Of a DNA stretch of 64,000 bases, positions 16,923 through 23,687 are shown one piece after another. The stretch's first letter is position 1, and every line of letters begins with the position of its first letter. The stretch covers positions 1-64,000 of the forward strand of contig JAJQFI010000027.1 of assembly GCA_021201235.1 (NCBI GenBank), given 5' to 3'. The DNA comes from Oscillospiraceae bacterium. Its GTDB lineage: Bacteria > Bacillota > Clostridia > Oscillospirales > Ruminococcaceae. The position numbers and the translations under genes were made by a program. The notes below the pieces were generated by a model. It saw nothing but the letters and a program-made list of their open reading frames with translations. It did no database searches and was not told where the DNA came from.

Positions 16923-16958
16923 GGGACAACGCGAATATTTCGCTCGAAATGTTCAAAA

Positions 16959-17003
16959 CCTCTCAGTCGCCTGCGGCGCCAGCTCCCCTTATCAAGGGGA
17001 GCC
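16959..17003. repeat. Intergenic palindromic repeat (two adjacent hairpins)
   Basis: Two palindromes lie side by side: CGCCTGCGGCG and CTCCCCTTATCAAGGGGAG. Intergenic elements of this composition (CTCAG, a GC hairpin, then CTCCCCTT...AAGGGGAG) are, from memory, scattered through many clostridial genomes. It lies between the asnS promoter and the terminator of surface protein A and is not part of a gene. Confidence 0.6.
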
Positions 17004-17005
17004 AA

Positions 17006-17039
17006 TGAAAAAGACCGCAAGCGATAAGCTCACGGTCTT
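17006..17039 (-). terminator. Terminator of surface protein gene A
   Basis: Minus strand AAGACCG ... CGGTCTT with inner pairing GAGC/GCTT, then TTTTTC. It belongs to a family of four near-identical terminators in this region. Confidence 0.8.
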
Positions 17040-17060
17040 AGTCGGTGAATTCGTGTGGAA

Positions 17061-17747
17061 TTATCTTCTCTTAGAAGAAACTACAGCGAAGCCAGCGATT
17101 GCCATCGGAACGAGGGCAAGTGCAACACCGGTGTCAGGAGAAGAAGCGGTAGAAGTCTCAGTAGACTCAGAAGCCTCTTCAGTGGTCTCCTCAGAAGCGT
17201 TGACATCCTCAACAGCCTCTTCCTCAGTAGTCTCAGGAACAACAACAGAGATGTTGGTTACCTTGTAAGCGCCTTCAGCAGAAGTGTTGATGATGATGAT
17301 AGGTGAACCACCATCGAGTGCTCCTCCAGCCTCGTATGCAGCATAAACGGTAGCAGCATCATAGGTAACAACGAGACCGTCGTCGGACAAGCAGTCGATA
17401 AGACCTTCCTTAGAAGGCTCATCAGCGGCAGTATGACCAGCAGTTCCGAGCCAAACATAAGGATTGCAAACATACCAAGAATCGATGAGAATGAAGTTCT
17501 CATAAGAATCTGAGGTTCCGCCGCCAGTAACGCCACTCTCAGCATCTCTGGTGATAACGAGAACAGCACCCTCTACCTGCAGAGCTTCGAGAAGTCCATC
17601 ACCATCTTCAAGGGTGTAATCAGCCCAGTTGCCTGCGGTGAAGAACAAAGTATCTTCAGACCAGATAACTTCGTCATCAGCAAAAGCAACAACGCTGACA
17701 GAGAGAACCATGACTATCGCCAAAGCGATTGACAATACTTTTTTCAT
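17061..17747 (-). CDS. Secreted SPDTG-anchored surface protein A
   Basis: A 228-residue protein with a signal peptide (MKKVLSIALAIVMVLSVSVVAFA), a central domain of about 135 residues rich in aromatic and acidic residues, a Thr/Glu/Ser stalk (about 170-200) and a C-terminal sorting signal: SPDTG, a hydrophobic stretch and KRR. SPxTG is the type of motif used by class B sortases of Clostridioides difficile. The central domain is homologous to that of protein C (shared GNWADYTL, LxEALQxEGA, ITRDxE). The alternating W/G-rich beta pattern recalls carbohydrate-binding modules, an inference. No sortase gene is in the window. It has its own promoter, leader palindrome and terminator. Confidence 0.85.
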   Translation of the reverse strand: MKKVLSIALAIVMVLSVSVVAFADDEVIWSEDTLFFTAGNWADYTLEDGDGLLEALQVEGAVLVITRDAESGVTGGGTSDSYENFILIDSWYVCNPYVWLGTAGHTAADEPSKEGLIDCLSDDGLVVTYDAATVYAAYEAGGALDGGSPIIIINTSAEGAYKVTNISVVVPETTEEEAVEDVNASEETTEEASESTETSTASSPDTGVALALVPMAIAGFAVVSSKRR

Positions 17748-17759
17748 TTGTGAATTCCT

Positions 17760-17775
17760 CCAAAATATATTTTGG
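17760..17775 (-). promoter_or_regulatory. Leader palindrome overlapping the ribosome binding site, gene A
   Basis: The perfect 16-base palindrome CCAAAATATATTTTGG runs directly into the Shine-Dalgarno GGAGG on the minus strand. The same element is in front of genes B and C. Confidence 0.6.
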
Positions 17776-17791
17776 TGTTAAAACCATATCT

Positions 17792-17820
17792 ATGATAACA
17801 CACCAACTCGGATTTGTCAA
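17792..17820 (-). promoter_or_regulatory. Promoter of surface protein gene A
   Basis: Minus strand TTGACA, 17 bases, TATCAT. Confidence 0.8.
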
Positions 17821-17861
17821 TAAATATCGGAAAATTCGCGGGAAAGTTTTTGATGGGAAAG

Positions 17862-17891
17862 AAAAAGACCGCAGGGTCAGTTTGCGGTCTT
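17862..17891 (-). terminator. Terminator of the 72-residue protein gene
   Basis: The stem AAGACCGC / GCGGTCTT followed by TTTTC on the minus strand begins within the last codons of the gene. It has the same stem sequence as the terminators of genes A, B and C. Confidence 0.8.
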
Positions 17892-18095
17892 GGTTCTTTC
17901 GTATTCCTTAATCAGAGCAACAGCTTCTTCGTGAGTAATGTCGGGACGCTCATACTTTTCTTTCGTATAATCGCCGGAACCAGGGTAACAATCCTGCATA
18001 AAGCGTATTGCATTATCCACGCCGAGTGCTTCTTTCAAAGCCATATATCCTGCTATTTTGAGCTCTACAGGGTTACTGTAATTCACCTTTGCCAT
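17877..18095 (-). CDS. Small conserved hypothetical protein (72 aa)
   Basis: The ATG at 18095 with GGAGGAGA 5-8 bases upstream gives 72 residues beginning MAKVNYSNPVELKIAGY. It contains an AxxxLGVDNAIRFMQ helix and GSGDYTKEKYERPD. Short proteins with an N-P-x-E-L ... GxGDYTxE(K/R) pattern occur in many bacteria, sometimes near toxin genes, and an antitoxin-like or regulatory role is possible. No toxin-like partner is adjacent, so I give no function. It has its own promoter and terminator and lies between surface protein genes A and B. Confidence 0.75.
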   Translation of the reverse strand: MAKVNYSNPVELKIAGYMALKEALGVDNAIRFMQDCYPGSGDYTKEKYERPDITHEEAVALIKEYERTKTAN

Positions 18096-18140
18096 TAAAA
18101 ATCTCCTCCAATCCAATTATCTATAAAATATTTCAAGTAC

Positions 18141-18169
18141 ATGATATCACAAAATTTAGGAAATTGCAA
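18141..18169 (-). promoter_or_regulatory. Promoter of the 72-residue protein gene
   Basis: Minus strand TTGCAA, 17 bases, TATCAT. Confidence 0.65.
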
Positions 18170-18186
18170 TATGAGGATTAGAGAAA

Positions 18187-18293
18187 TGTAGGGGCGGATA
18201 TCATCCACCCGCCACTAAAGCGCCTACAACACCATGGAATTTATGACAACAGAGGATTTGCGACGAAACGGGCGGATAATATCCGCCCCTACA
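18187..18293. mobile_element. MITE-like element, 107 bp, with 25-bp terminal inverted repeats
   Basis: Both ends read inward from TGTAGGGGCGGATAT. Over 25 bases the two inverted repeats differ at only two positions. The 57-base interior has no credible open frame. This is the form of a non-autonomous miniature transposable element, and elements ending in TGTAGGGGCGG are, from memory, frequent in clostridial genomes. A target-site duplication is not obvious. Confidence 0.75.
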
Positions 18294-18324
18294 GATGTCG
18301 CCTTCCCTAAGGCTTCTGCGAAAG

Positions 18325-18358
18325 AAAAAGACCGCAGGCATGCACCCACGGTCTTTTT
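18325..18358 (-). terminator. Terminator of surface protein gene B
   Basis: Stem AAAAAGACCG / CGGTCTTTTT followed by TTTC on the minus strand. It shares the AAGACCG core with three neighbouring terminators. Confidence 0.8.
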
Positions 18359-18373
18359 GAAATCAATCAGTGA

Positions 18374-19000
18374 TTATCTCTTCTTGGAACCTACAACAGC
18401 GATACCTGCGATTGCCATCGGAACGAGGGCAAGTGCAACACCGGTGGAAGGAGAAGTGGTAGTGGTGGTCTCTTCGGTAGCTTCCTCGGTGGTCTCTTCG
18501 GTAGCTTCCTCGGTGGTCTCCTCGGTAGCTTCCTCAGTAGCCTCAGCCTCTTCGGTCTCATCAGTGGTCTCTTCGGTCTCAGCAGCAGCTGCATCAGCAG
18601 AAGTGGAAACGAGCTCTACGCCGGTAAGGCTAGCGTAGTCAGCCCACCAGTTAAGGATGACGCCATCAGCTACATCATAGCCAGCTTCGGTGTAAGCAGC
18701 AGCGATGTCGGTAAGAGCAAAAGCAACATAACCGTCTTCGTTGATGTCAACACTTACGATGTTGGAAGCCCAACCAGAATCGTTAAGAGCGCCTGCGCCC
18801 CAACCATAATGCTCCTCATCATTAGCGGTGAAGTAAACGTAGAGATAGAGGCTCTCATCGGTATAATCCACACCGTCAAGAATGGTAAGAGTTGCGGAAG
18901 CAGTGATGTCCATTGAATCGACTGTAGTGTCAGCAAATGCAACGACGCTCAAGGAGAGAACCATTACAAGTGCAGCAGCGATTGATAAGAATTTCTTCAT
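18374..19000 (-). CDS. Secreted SPSTG-anchored surface protein B
   Basis: A 208-residue protein with a signal peptide (MKKFLSIAAALVMVLSLSVVAFA), a central domain of about 110 residues (TASATLTILDG, YGWGAGALNDSGW, GVILNWWADY), a long Glu/Thr repeat stalk and the anchor SPSTG, a hydrophobic stretch, then KKR. Signal peptide, anchor, promoter and leader match genes A and C, but the central domain shows no clear similarity to theirs. A 39-base stretch coding for the anchor (18408-18446) is identical in all three genes, including silent positions. A beta-sandwich, sugar-binding fold is conceivable but unproven. The ATG at 19000 follows GGAGGAATTCGAA; a longer frame running through the promoter is rejected. 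Confidence 0.83.
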   Translation of the reverse strand: MKKFLSIAAALVMVLSLSVVAFADTTVDSMDITASATLTILDGVDYTDESLYLYVYFTANDEEHYGWGAGALNDSGWASNIVSVDINEDGYVAFALTDIAAAYTEAGYDVADGVILNWWADYASLTGVELVSTSADAAAAETEETTDETEEAEATEEATEETTEEATEETTEEATEETTTTTSPSTGVALALVPMAIAGIAVVGSKKR

Positions 19001-19011
19001 TTCGAATTCCT

Positions 19012-19027
19012 CCAAAATATATTTTGG
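19012..19027 (-). promoter_or_regulatory. Leader palindrome overlapping the ribosome binding site, gene B
   Basis: CCAAAATATATTTTGG followed directly by AGG, identical to gene A. Confidence 0.6.
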
Positions 19028-19042
19028 TTTAAAACCTCTATT

Positions 19043-19071
19043 ATCATACCACCATATCTCGTGTTTGTCAA
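19043..19071 (-). promoter_or_regulatory. Promoter of surface protein gene B
   Basis: Minus strand TTGACA, 17 bases, TATGAT. Confidence 0.8.
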
Positions 19072-19133
19072 CCGAAAAATCGAAATTTACCTCAAATTTA
19101 CACAAACCCCTCCACCACCGGCTGATGCCAAAG

Positions 19134-19164
19134 AAAAAGACCGCAAGCCGAAGCTCACGGTCTT
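19134..19164 (-). terminator. Terminator of surface protein gene C
   Basis: Minus strand AAGACCG-T-GAGC-TTCG-GCTT-G-CGGTCTT then TTTTTC. It closely resembles the terminator of gene A and has a stable TTCG loop. Confidence 0.82.
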
Positions 19165-19184
19165 AATCTATGACAGAAAAGTGA

Positions 19185-19907
19185 TTATCTTCTCTTGGTA
19201 GAAACTACAGCGATGCCAGCGATTGCCATCGGAACGAGGGCAAGTGCAACACCGGTGTCAGGAGAAGAAGCAGTGGTGGTCTCGGTGGACTCAGAAGCCT
19301 CTTCAGTGGTTTCCTCAGTAGCCTCAGCCTCTTCGGTGGTCTCTTCGGTCTCTTCCTCAGCAGAAGAAGTAGAAGTAGCATACTCAGAGATAACAACAGA
19401 AACGTTGGTAATCTTGTAAGAATCATCATTAGAGCTGTTGTTGATAAGGGTAACGCCGCCCTCAGAATTGAAGCCGCCGTCAATCAAAGCCTGTGCAACA
19501 GTAGCGCCATCCCAGAGAATGGTTACGCCATCGTCATAAACACAGTCGATGATGCCACCATCGGGCTCATCTGCAGAAGTAGTTCCGCCAGTACCAAGAG
19601 TAACCCACTGATAACCGGTGGTCACGTCAACACCACTCCACCAAGAGTCGAGGATGCAGAACTTTTCCCAAACGCCGTCATCATATACGAGATGAGTCTC
19701 GGTGTCTCTTGTGATAGAGAGGCAAGCGCCTTCGGTCTGAAGAGCTTCGATGAGCTCAGGCATGGTGATGTTATCAAGGGTGTAATCAGCCCAGTTACCA
19801 TTGGACCAGAAAACAGTGTCCTCAGACGGGAGATCATCAGCAAATGCGCAGACAGTCAAGGAAAGAACCATGACGAGTGCAACTGCGATTGATACAAATT
19901 TCTTCAT
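19185..19907 (-). CDS. Secreted SPDTG-anchored surface protein C
   Basis: 240 residues: signal peptide (MKKFVSIAVALVMVLSLTVCAFA), a central domain homologous to that of protein A (SEDTVFW, GNWADYTL, LIEALQTEGACLSITRDTE, then ADEPDGGIIDC, YDDGVTI and YKITNVSVV), a Glu/Thr stalk and the anchor SPDTG with KRR end. The A/C pair shows that the module was duplicated and has diverged in the middle, while the ends stayed nearly constant. Likely covalently fixed to the cell wall by a sortase encoded elsewhere. The central fold could be sugar-binding; this is inference from the W/G/Y pattern only. Confidence 0.85.
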   Translation of the reverse strand: MKKFVSIAVALVMVLSLTVCAFADDLPSEDTVFWSNGNWADYTLDNITMPELIEALQTEGACLSITRDTETHLVYDDGVWEKFCILDSWWSGVDVTTGYQWVTLGTGGTTSADEPDGGIIDCVYDDGVTILWDGATVAQALIDGGFNSEGGVTLINNSSNDDSYKITNVSVVISEYATSTSSAEEETEETTEEAEATEETTEEASESTETTTASSPDTGVALALVPMAIAGIAVVSTKRR

Positions 19908-19917
19908 TTGAATTCCT

Positions 19918-19933
19918 CCAAAATATATTTCGG
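19918..19933 (-). promoter_or_regulatory. Leader palindrome overlapping the ribosome binding site, gene C
   Basis: Minus strand CCGAAATATATTTTGG. The single change from genes A and B turns an A-U pair into a G-U pair, so the RNA hairpin can still form. Confidence 0.6.
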
Positions 19934-19948
19934 TGTAAAACCATATCT

Positions 19949-19977
19949 ATCATAGCACCAAATCGCTGATTTGTCAA
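19949..19977 (-). promoter_or_regulatory. Promoter of surface protein gene C
   Basis: Minus strand TTGACA, 17 bases, TATGAT. Confidence 0.8.
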
Positions 19978-20018
19978 CCGGTATGGACATTATTTTTGTA
20001 GAAAAGATTTCCGGGGAG

Positions 20019-20047
20019 TTGATTTTTTATTGGGAATGAAGTATAAT
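20019..20047 (+). promoter_or_regulatory. Promoter of the 63-residue protein gene
   Basis: Plus strand TTGATT, 17 bases, TATAAT, divergent from surface protein gene C. Confidence 0.75.
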
Positions 20048-20069
20048 GTAAACATAAGGAGACTTTATT

Positions 20070-20261
20070 ATGATCAGAACAGTAACTCTTGAAGAACTAC
20101 CGCCGTTGACTGACGAGCAGAGAGAGGAAATCAGAGCGGCGGCAAAGAAGCCGATTACGTTTGATGAAGACTGCCCCGAGCTTTCGCCGGCAATGATAAA
20201 GGCTTTTGAGTGCTCTGTGGCACAAAGAAACAGACGGATGGCACCGAGAAAACAAGCATGA
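20070..20261 (+). CDS. Small hypothetical protein (63 aa), antitoxin-like
   Basis: Starts MIRTVTLEELPPLTDEQ and contains PITFDEDCPELSPAMIKAF, a segment resembling the N-terminal part of several small CopG/BrnA/RelB-type antitoxins. The C-terminus is basic. AAGGAG lies 8 bases before the ATG, a consensus promoter lies upstream and a strong terminator follows. No toxin gene follows it, so if it is an antitoxin it is an orphan. The assignment is tentative; the gene itself is well supported by its signals. Confidence 0.75.
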   Translation: MIRTVTLEELPPLTDEQREEIRAAAKKPITFDEDCPELSPAMIKAFECSVAQRNRRMAPRKQA

Positions 20262-20271
20262 GTAATAAAAT

Positions 20272-20302
20272 CGACCCGACAGAATTTGCCGGGTCGTTTT
20301 TT
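20272..20302 (+). terminator. Terminator of the 63-residue protein gene
   Basis: Stem CGACCCG / CGGGTCG with an 11-base loop, followed by six T residues. Confidence 0.88.
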
Positions 20303-20306
20303 ATGT

Positions 20307-21294
20307 TCAGATGGTGCCTCCTGCGGCGTAGTAGTCCATCAGGAGCTTGGTGACTTCGTAATAGATTTCAATGCCTTCTTCGACGTCGTTGAACTTGAGG
20401 TTGGCATCCGTCAGGGCTTCCGAAACAGCCTGAACCGTTTCGGTCGGGATTATTTCTTTATCTTCATTCTCTTCCCAATAGGTGGATTTAAAGGAGTAGA
20501 GGTCGTAGTCCCAGACCTCCGACGGGACGTTTGCGATGGCTTCCCGAAGGGCGTCTTCATAGGAAGTGCCGATGAGCTCCTTGGCGTCTGAATAGAGATA
20601 GTAGAAAGCATCCACAAGCCCGCTGTAGCGGACGGCGGCGCAGTCGGAATTGAAGCAGGCGACCATGGCGACAAAGCTCGCTTCGTCCTCCTGAATTATG
20701 CCCTTGAGGTGGGCAAGCTCGTGGCAGATGGTTGCAGGCTTCGAGATGTCCTGCGGGTCACGGTTGTATGTGGCTTCAAATGCGAACGGGATATATAAGC
20801 CGATAATGCTCTCCTGAGACATGAAGTAGGAGAAGAAGATGCCCTTGGGGTTCGGGTAATATCCCGAAAGCTGAGAATAATCTTCGGAAATAGCTGTAAG
20901 AGCTTCCTTGCATTCGTCTATGTAGTTACATGACGAAGCAGTTGAGCGTTTCGGTCATGAAGACATACGCCACTATCCAAGCGACAAACCTGAGCGAAAA
21001 GCCGCTTATTTTCGAGGTGAGCTTCTTATCCTTGCGCTTCACTATCATAAAGATTATATACACCGGCAAGCCGATGAGGACGAGAAGCACGGCAAGAACA
21101 ATCATAACCTCGCCGACCGAGAACGGGAAGAGTCCCGACAACCAGATGAACGGCGTCGAGATTACGGGATAGATTTTCTGAACATAGAAGTCGGATATGG
21201 TCGTCGACAGTCGGGCAATTACGTTGAAGAGTATCGCCAGAACGAAAACGGCTATCAGGGCAATGTCGGATTTTTTGAGTTTACGTTTTTTCAT
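20307..21294 (-). pseudogene. Broken DUF3810-like membrane zinc metalloprotease
   Basis: Two frames together make one gene. The N-terminal part (21294-20926, 122 residues) has the membrane segments and loop typical of DUF3810 proteins and stops after TETLNCFVM. The C-terminal part lies in another frame. It is open from just upstream of that stop, reads NYIDECKEAL ... LSGYYPNPKGIFFSYFM, continues at the ATG at 20822, and carries the zinc motif HELAH and the following EDEASFVA. Compared with what I recall of the family, some tens of residues between LNC and the SGYYP region also seem missing. A deletion with frameshift is the simplest explanation. The start overlaps the CDF gene stop by one base, so it was the last gene of that operon. 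Confidence 0.75.
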
Positions 21295-22460
21295 CAGTCC
21301 ATCTTCTTATCAACGTTGATGACGAAGTAGTATTGTGTGGGGTCGTGAGCCTCAAGATACTTCTCCGTCAAAAGGGCTTCGATGCGGGTTAAATCATAGT
21401 GTTCTCCGAACGGCTCTACAATGTCAAAAAGTATATTTGTGTGGGTGGGACCGGCGACAATGCGGAAATCGTGGATGCCGAGGTCGCTCCCGAATTCTTC
21501 GCGGAGGGCTTCCACGGTAATGTCGTGAAGCTTGGCTCTGAGCGGGTCGTGCATGTCGACCGGGTCCATATGGACAGTCAGGAGTATTCCGAGCTCTTCG
21601 TGCGCCTCACGTTCGATGGTGTCTATCATGTCGTGAAGAAGGAAGATGTCCTGCGAAGCGTCGACCTCGATGTGAAGAGAAGCATAGCACTTCCCTGCCC
21701 CGTAGCTGTGGATTATGAGGTCGTGATAGCCGACGACGTTCTCTCTGCCACGGACGAGCGAGTAGATGGATTCAACAATCTTCTCGTCGGGGTGCTCGCC
21801 GAGCATAGGGCTGATGACCTCGGAAAGGGTTCTTATGGCGGAGATTATAACGAATACGGAAATTATAAGTCCGAACCAGCCGTCAAGGTTGACCTTGAAA
21901 ATCTGCATGACCGCCATGCTGAGGATTACCGAACCGGTCGTGATGATGCCGTTTCTTGAGTCGACCGCATCGGCTTTAAGGGCATCCGAGTCGATAGCCT
22001 TCGAGAAGTCCAAGTAGGTGAAATACTGCCAGAGCTTGACTGCGACCGCCGCTATCAGAACGATATAGGTTACGACGCTTATTTCAAGCTCTGATGGTGT
22101 GATAATCTTATCTATCGAGCTTTTCGCAAAGAGGACTCCGACACAGAGGACAAGAAGCGCAACTATCAAAGCAGTGATTTCTTCATACCTTGCATGACCG
22201 TAGGGATGGTCTTTATCTGCGGGACGGCTTGAAAGCTTAAAGCCAATCATCGTGAAGACGGACGAGCATGCGTCGGACAGGTTGTTTACAGCGTCGGCGA
22301 TGACAGTGATACTATTCGACATAAGTCCCACCAAAAGCTTGAAGAGGAACAGAACGACGTTTGTCAGCACGCCGAAAACTCCGGCGGCGATGCCGTATCT
22401 GATTCTGACTTGAGGGTCGGAGGTATTTTGATAGTCCTTGATAAAAAGCTTTTTAAGCAA
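21294..22460 (-). CDS. Cation diffusion facilitator (CDF) metal exporter
   Basis: Exports divalent metals such as Zn, Mn or Fe in exchange for protons. Six hydrophobic segments contain the metal-site motifs: ADAVNNLSDA in helix 2, HPYGHARYE after it, and SDALKADAVDSRNG in helix 5. The C-terminal cytosolic region is longer than usual, with a second His/Asp-rich segment (PVDMHDPLRAKLHD ... GIHDFRIVAGPTHTN), as in other clostridial members. I prefer the TTG at 22460, with AAGGGTGA just upstream, giving 388 residues that start like relatives (LLKKLFIKDYQNTSDP). A TTG at 22487 is also possible and would overlap yfbR. Confidence 0.9.
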   Translation of the reverse strand: MLKKLFIKDYQNTSDPQVRIRYGIAAGVFGVLTNVVLFLFKLLVGLMSNSITVIADAVNNLSDACSSVFTMIGFKLSSRPADKDHPYGHARYEEITALIVALLVLCVGVLFAKSSIDKIITPSELEISVVTYIVLIAAVAVKLWQYFTYLDFSKAIDSDALKADAVDSRNGIITTGSVILSMAVMQIFKVNLDGWFGLIISVFVIISAIRTLSEVISPMLGEHPDEKIVESIYSLVRGRENVVGYHDLIIHSYGAGKCYASLHIEVDASQDIFLLHDMIDTIEREAHEELGILLTVHMDPVDMHDPLRAKLHDITVEALREEFGSDLGIHDFRIVAGPTHTNILFDIVEPFGEHYDLTRIEALLTEKYLEAHDPTQYYFVINVDKKMD

Positions 22461-22483
22461 TATAATCACCCTTGTGGATATAG

Positions 22484-23062
22484 TCAAGCCTGCTCGTCGA
22501 GAGTGAGCTCATATGCGGGAAGGAATTCGTCGAGGAACATGTCAGCCTCGGGGATTCCCATTGCCCTGATTGATTCGAAGGTCTGTTTTTCCGCTTCCTC
22601 GAAGTCACGGTTGCCGGACTTCCGCTCCTCGATGCACTTTATAAGTGCGGAAATCTTGTCGGCGGCTTTGACGAGACGAAGAAGCTCTTTGTCCTCACTC
22701 TTGAAAATTCCGTCGTACTCCCCTCTTATATCTTTGGGGATACAGCCGAGAAGCTTTTCGACTGCGGCGGCTTCGACGTCCTTATAGGCGGTTCTGATTT
22801 CGGGGTTGAGATATTTTACGGGTGTCGGCAGGTCGCCGGTTATAATCTCGGTTGTGTCGTGGAAGATTGCGAGAACAGCCGCACGGTCAGGGTCGACGTT
22901 TCCGCCGAAGCGGTCATTGCGGAGGACACACAGAAGATGCGCTATGATAGCCGTGTCGAGAGAGTGCTCAGCGATGTTTTCGTTGCGGGTATTGCGCATG
23001 AGTCCCCAGCGGTTTATGTACTTCATATGGGAAGTAAGCGCGAAGAAGCTGTTGTTTTCCAT
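22484..23062 (-). CDS. yfbR: 5'-deoxynucleotidase, YfbR type
   Basis: YfbR removes the phosphate from deoxyribonucleoside 5'-monophosphates. The 192 residues follow the family closely: FFALTSHMKYINRWGLMRN, the metal His in AEHSLD, the HD pair in IFHDTTEIITGDLPTPVKY, then VKAADKISALIKCIEE and the C-terminal AYELTLDE. Its start overlaps the DUF4364 stop by one base, as part of the pcrA operon. Confidence 0.92.
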   Translation of the reverse strand: MENNSFFALTSHMKYINRWGLMRNTRNENIAEHSLDTAIIAHLLCVLRNDRFGGNVDPDRAAVLAIFHDTTEIITGDLPTPVKYLNPEIRTAYKDVEAAAVEKLLGCIPKDIRGEYDGIFKSEDKELLRLVKAADKISALIKCIEERKSGNRDFEEAEKQTFESIRAMGIPEADMFLDEFLPAYELTLDEQA

Positions 23063-23661
23063 CAGAGATCGTCGACCTCCTTTACCTCGGGCTGGTATTC
23101 TTCGTTCTCGGTTGCGAAGTCGATTACCTTCGCATAGAAATCGGTCGGGTTGAGTCTTATCTTCTCGGCAAGAAGCTTCGCCTGCTCCTCATCGGGTGCG
23201 AAGAGCTTTAAGTCCATCAGGACCGTTCCCGAGTCCTGACATGTGACTCCGACAAGATAGCCCTTTTCCTGTTCGGAAACCGAGACCCTGACGTCGTTGT
23301 CGTTCTTGAGCTTGGCGAAGAACTTAAGACCGGAAGAGAGAATCTTGTTGCGGAAGCGCGCCGGAACCTGCTGTTTGAAGCTGTCGGCTCCTGCTCTTGC
23401 CGCCTCGGAAAGGACATAGTATTCCTCGTCGCCGTTTTTCTCGAGTGAGAGCATCCCGCTTTCAAGCATACTCTCGACAACCGAGGAATAGACGAAATAG
23501 TTCACAGTGCCGTCGGTCGTTGCGATTTCCGCAAGCTGGGTCGGGGTTATCGGGCGGTTAATCTGTCTTAAGAAATAGCACAGAAGAATCTTCACCGCCA
23601 TTTCGTCGTGAAGACTCAGCATATCCTCTGTCAGGTAATCATCATATGTATAGTTAGCCAT
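23062..23661 (-). CDS. DUF4364 family protein
   Basis: A 199-residue protein. Its N-terminal half looks like a winged-helix domain (LCYFLRQINRPITPTQLAEIA, YSSVVESMLESGML); the second half is a beta-rich domain of unknown role. DUF4364 proteins are common in Clostridia and are thought to be DNA-binding regulators. The function is unknown. It sits 26 bases after pcrA and is coupled to yfbR. Confidence 0.82.
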   Translation of the reverse strand: MANYTYDDYLTEDMLSLHDEMAVKILLCYFLRQINRPITPTQLAEIATTDGTVNYFVYSSVVESMLESGMLSLEKNGDEEYYVLSEAARAGADSFKQQVPARFRNKILSSGLKFFAKLKNDNDVRVSVSEQEKGYLVGVTCQDSGTVLMDLKLFAPDEEQAKLLAEKIRLNPTDFYAKVIDFATENEEYQPEVKEVDDL

Positions 23662-23687
23662 AGTTTATTATCCTTAAATCTACAAGT

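Noticed and set aside
18374-18560. Repeats in the stalk of gene B as a CRISPR-like array
   Set aside because: The periodicity is short, in frame and encodes Glu-Thr repeats. No spacers are present and no cas genes are nearby.
18391-18594. Arg/Pro/Leu-rich minus-strand frame overlapping surface gene B
   Set aside because: It is the shifted frame of the Glu/Thr repeat stalk. Such low-complexity frames arise from repeated codons.
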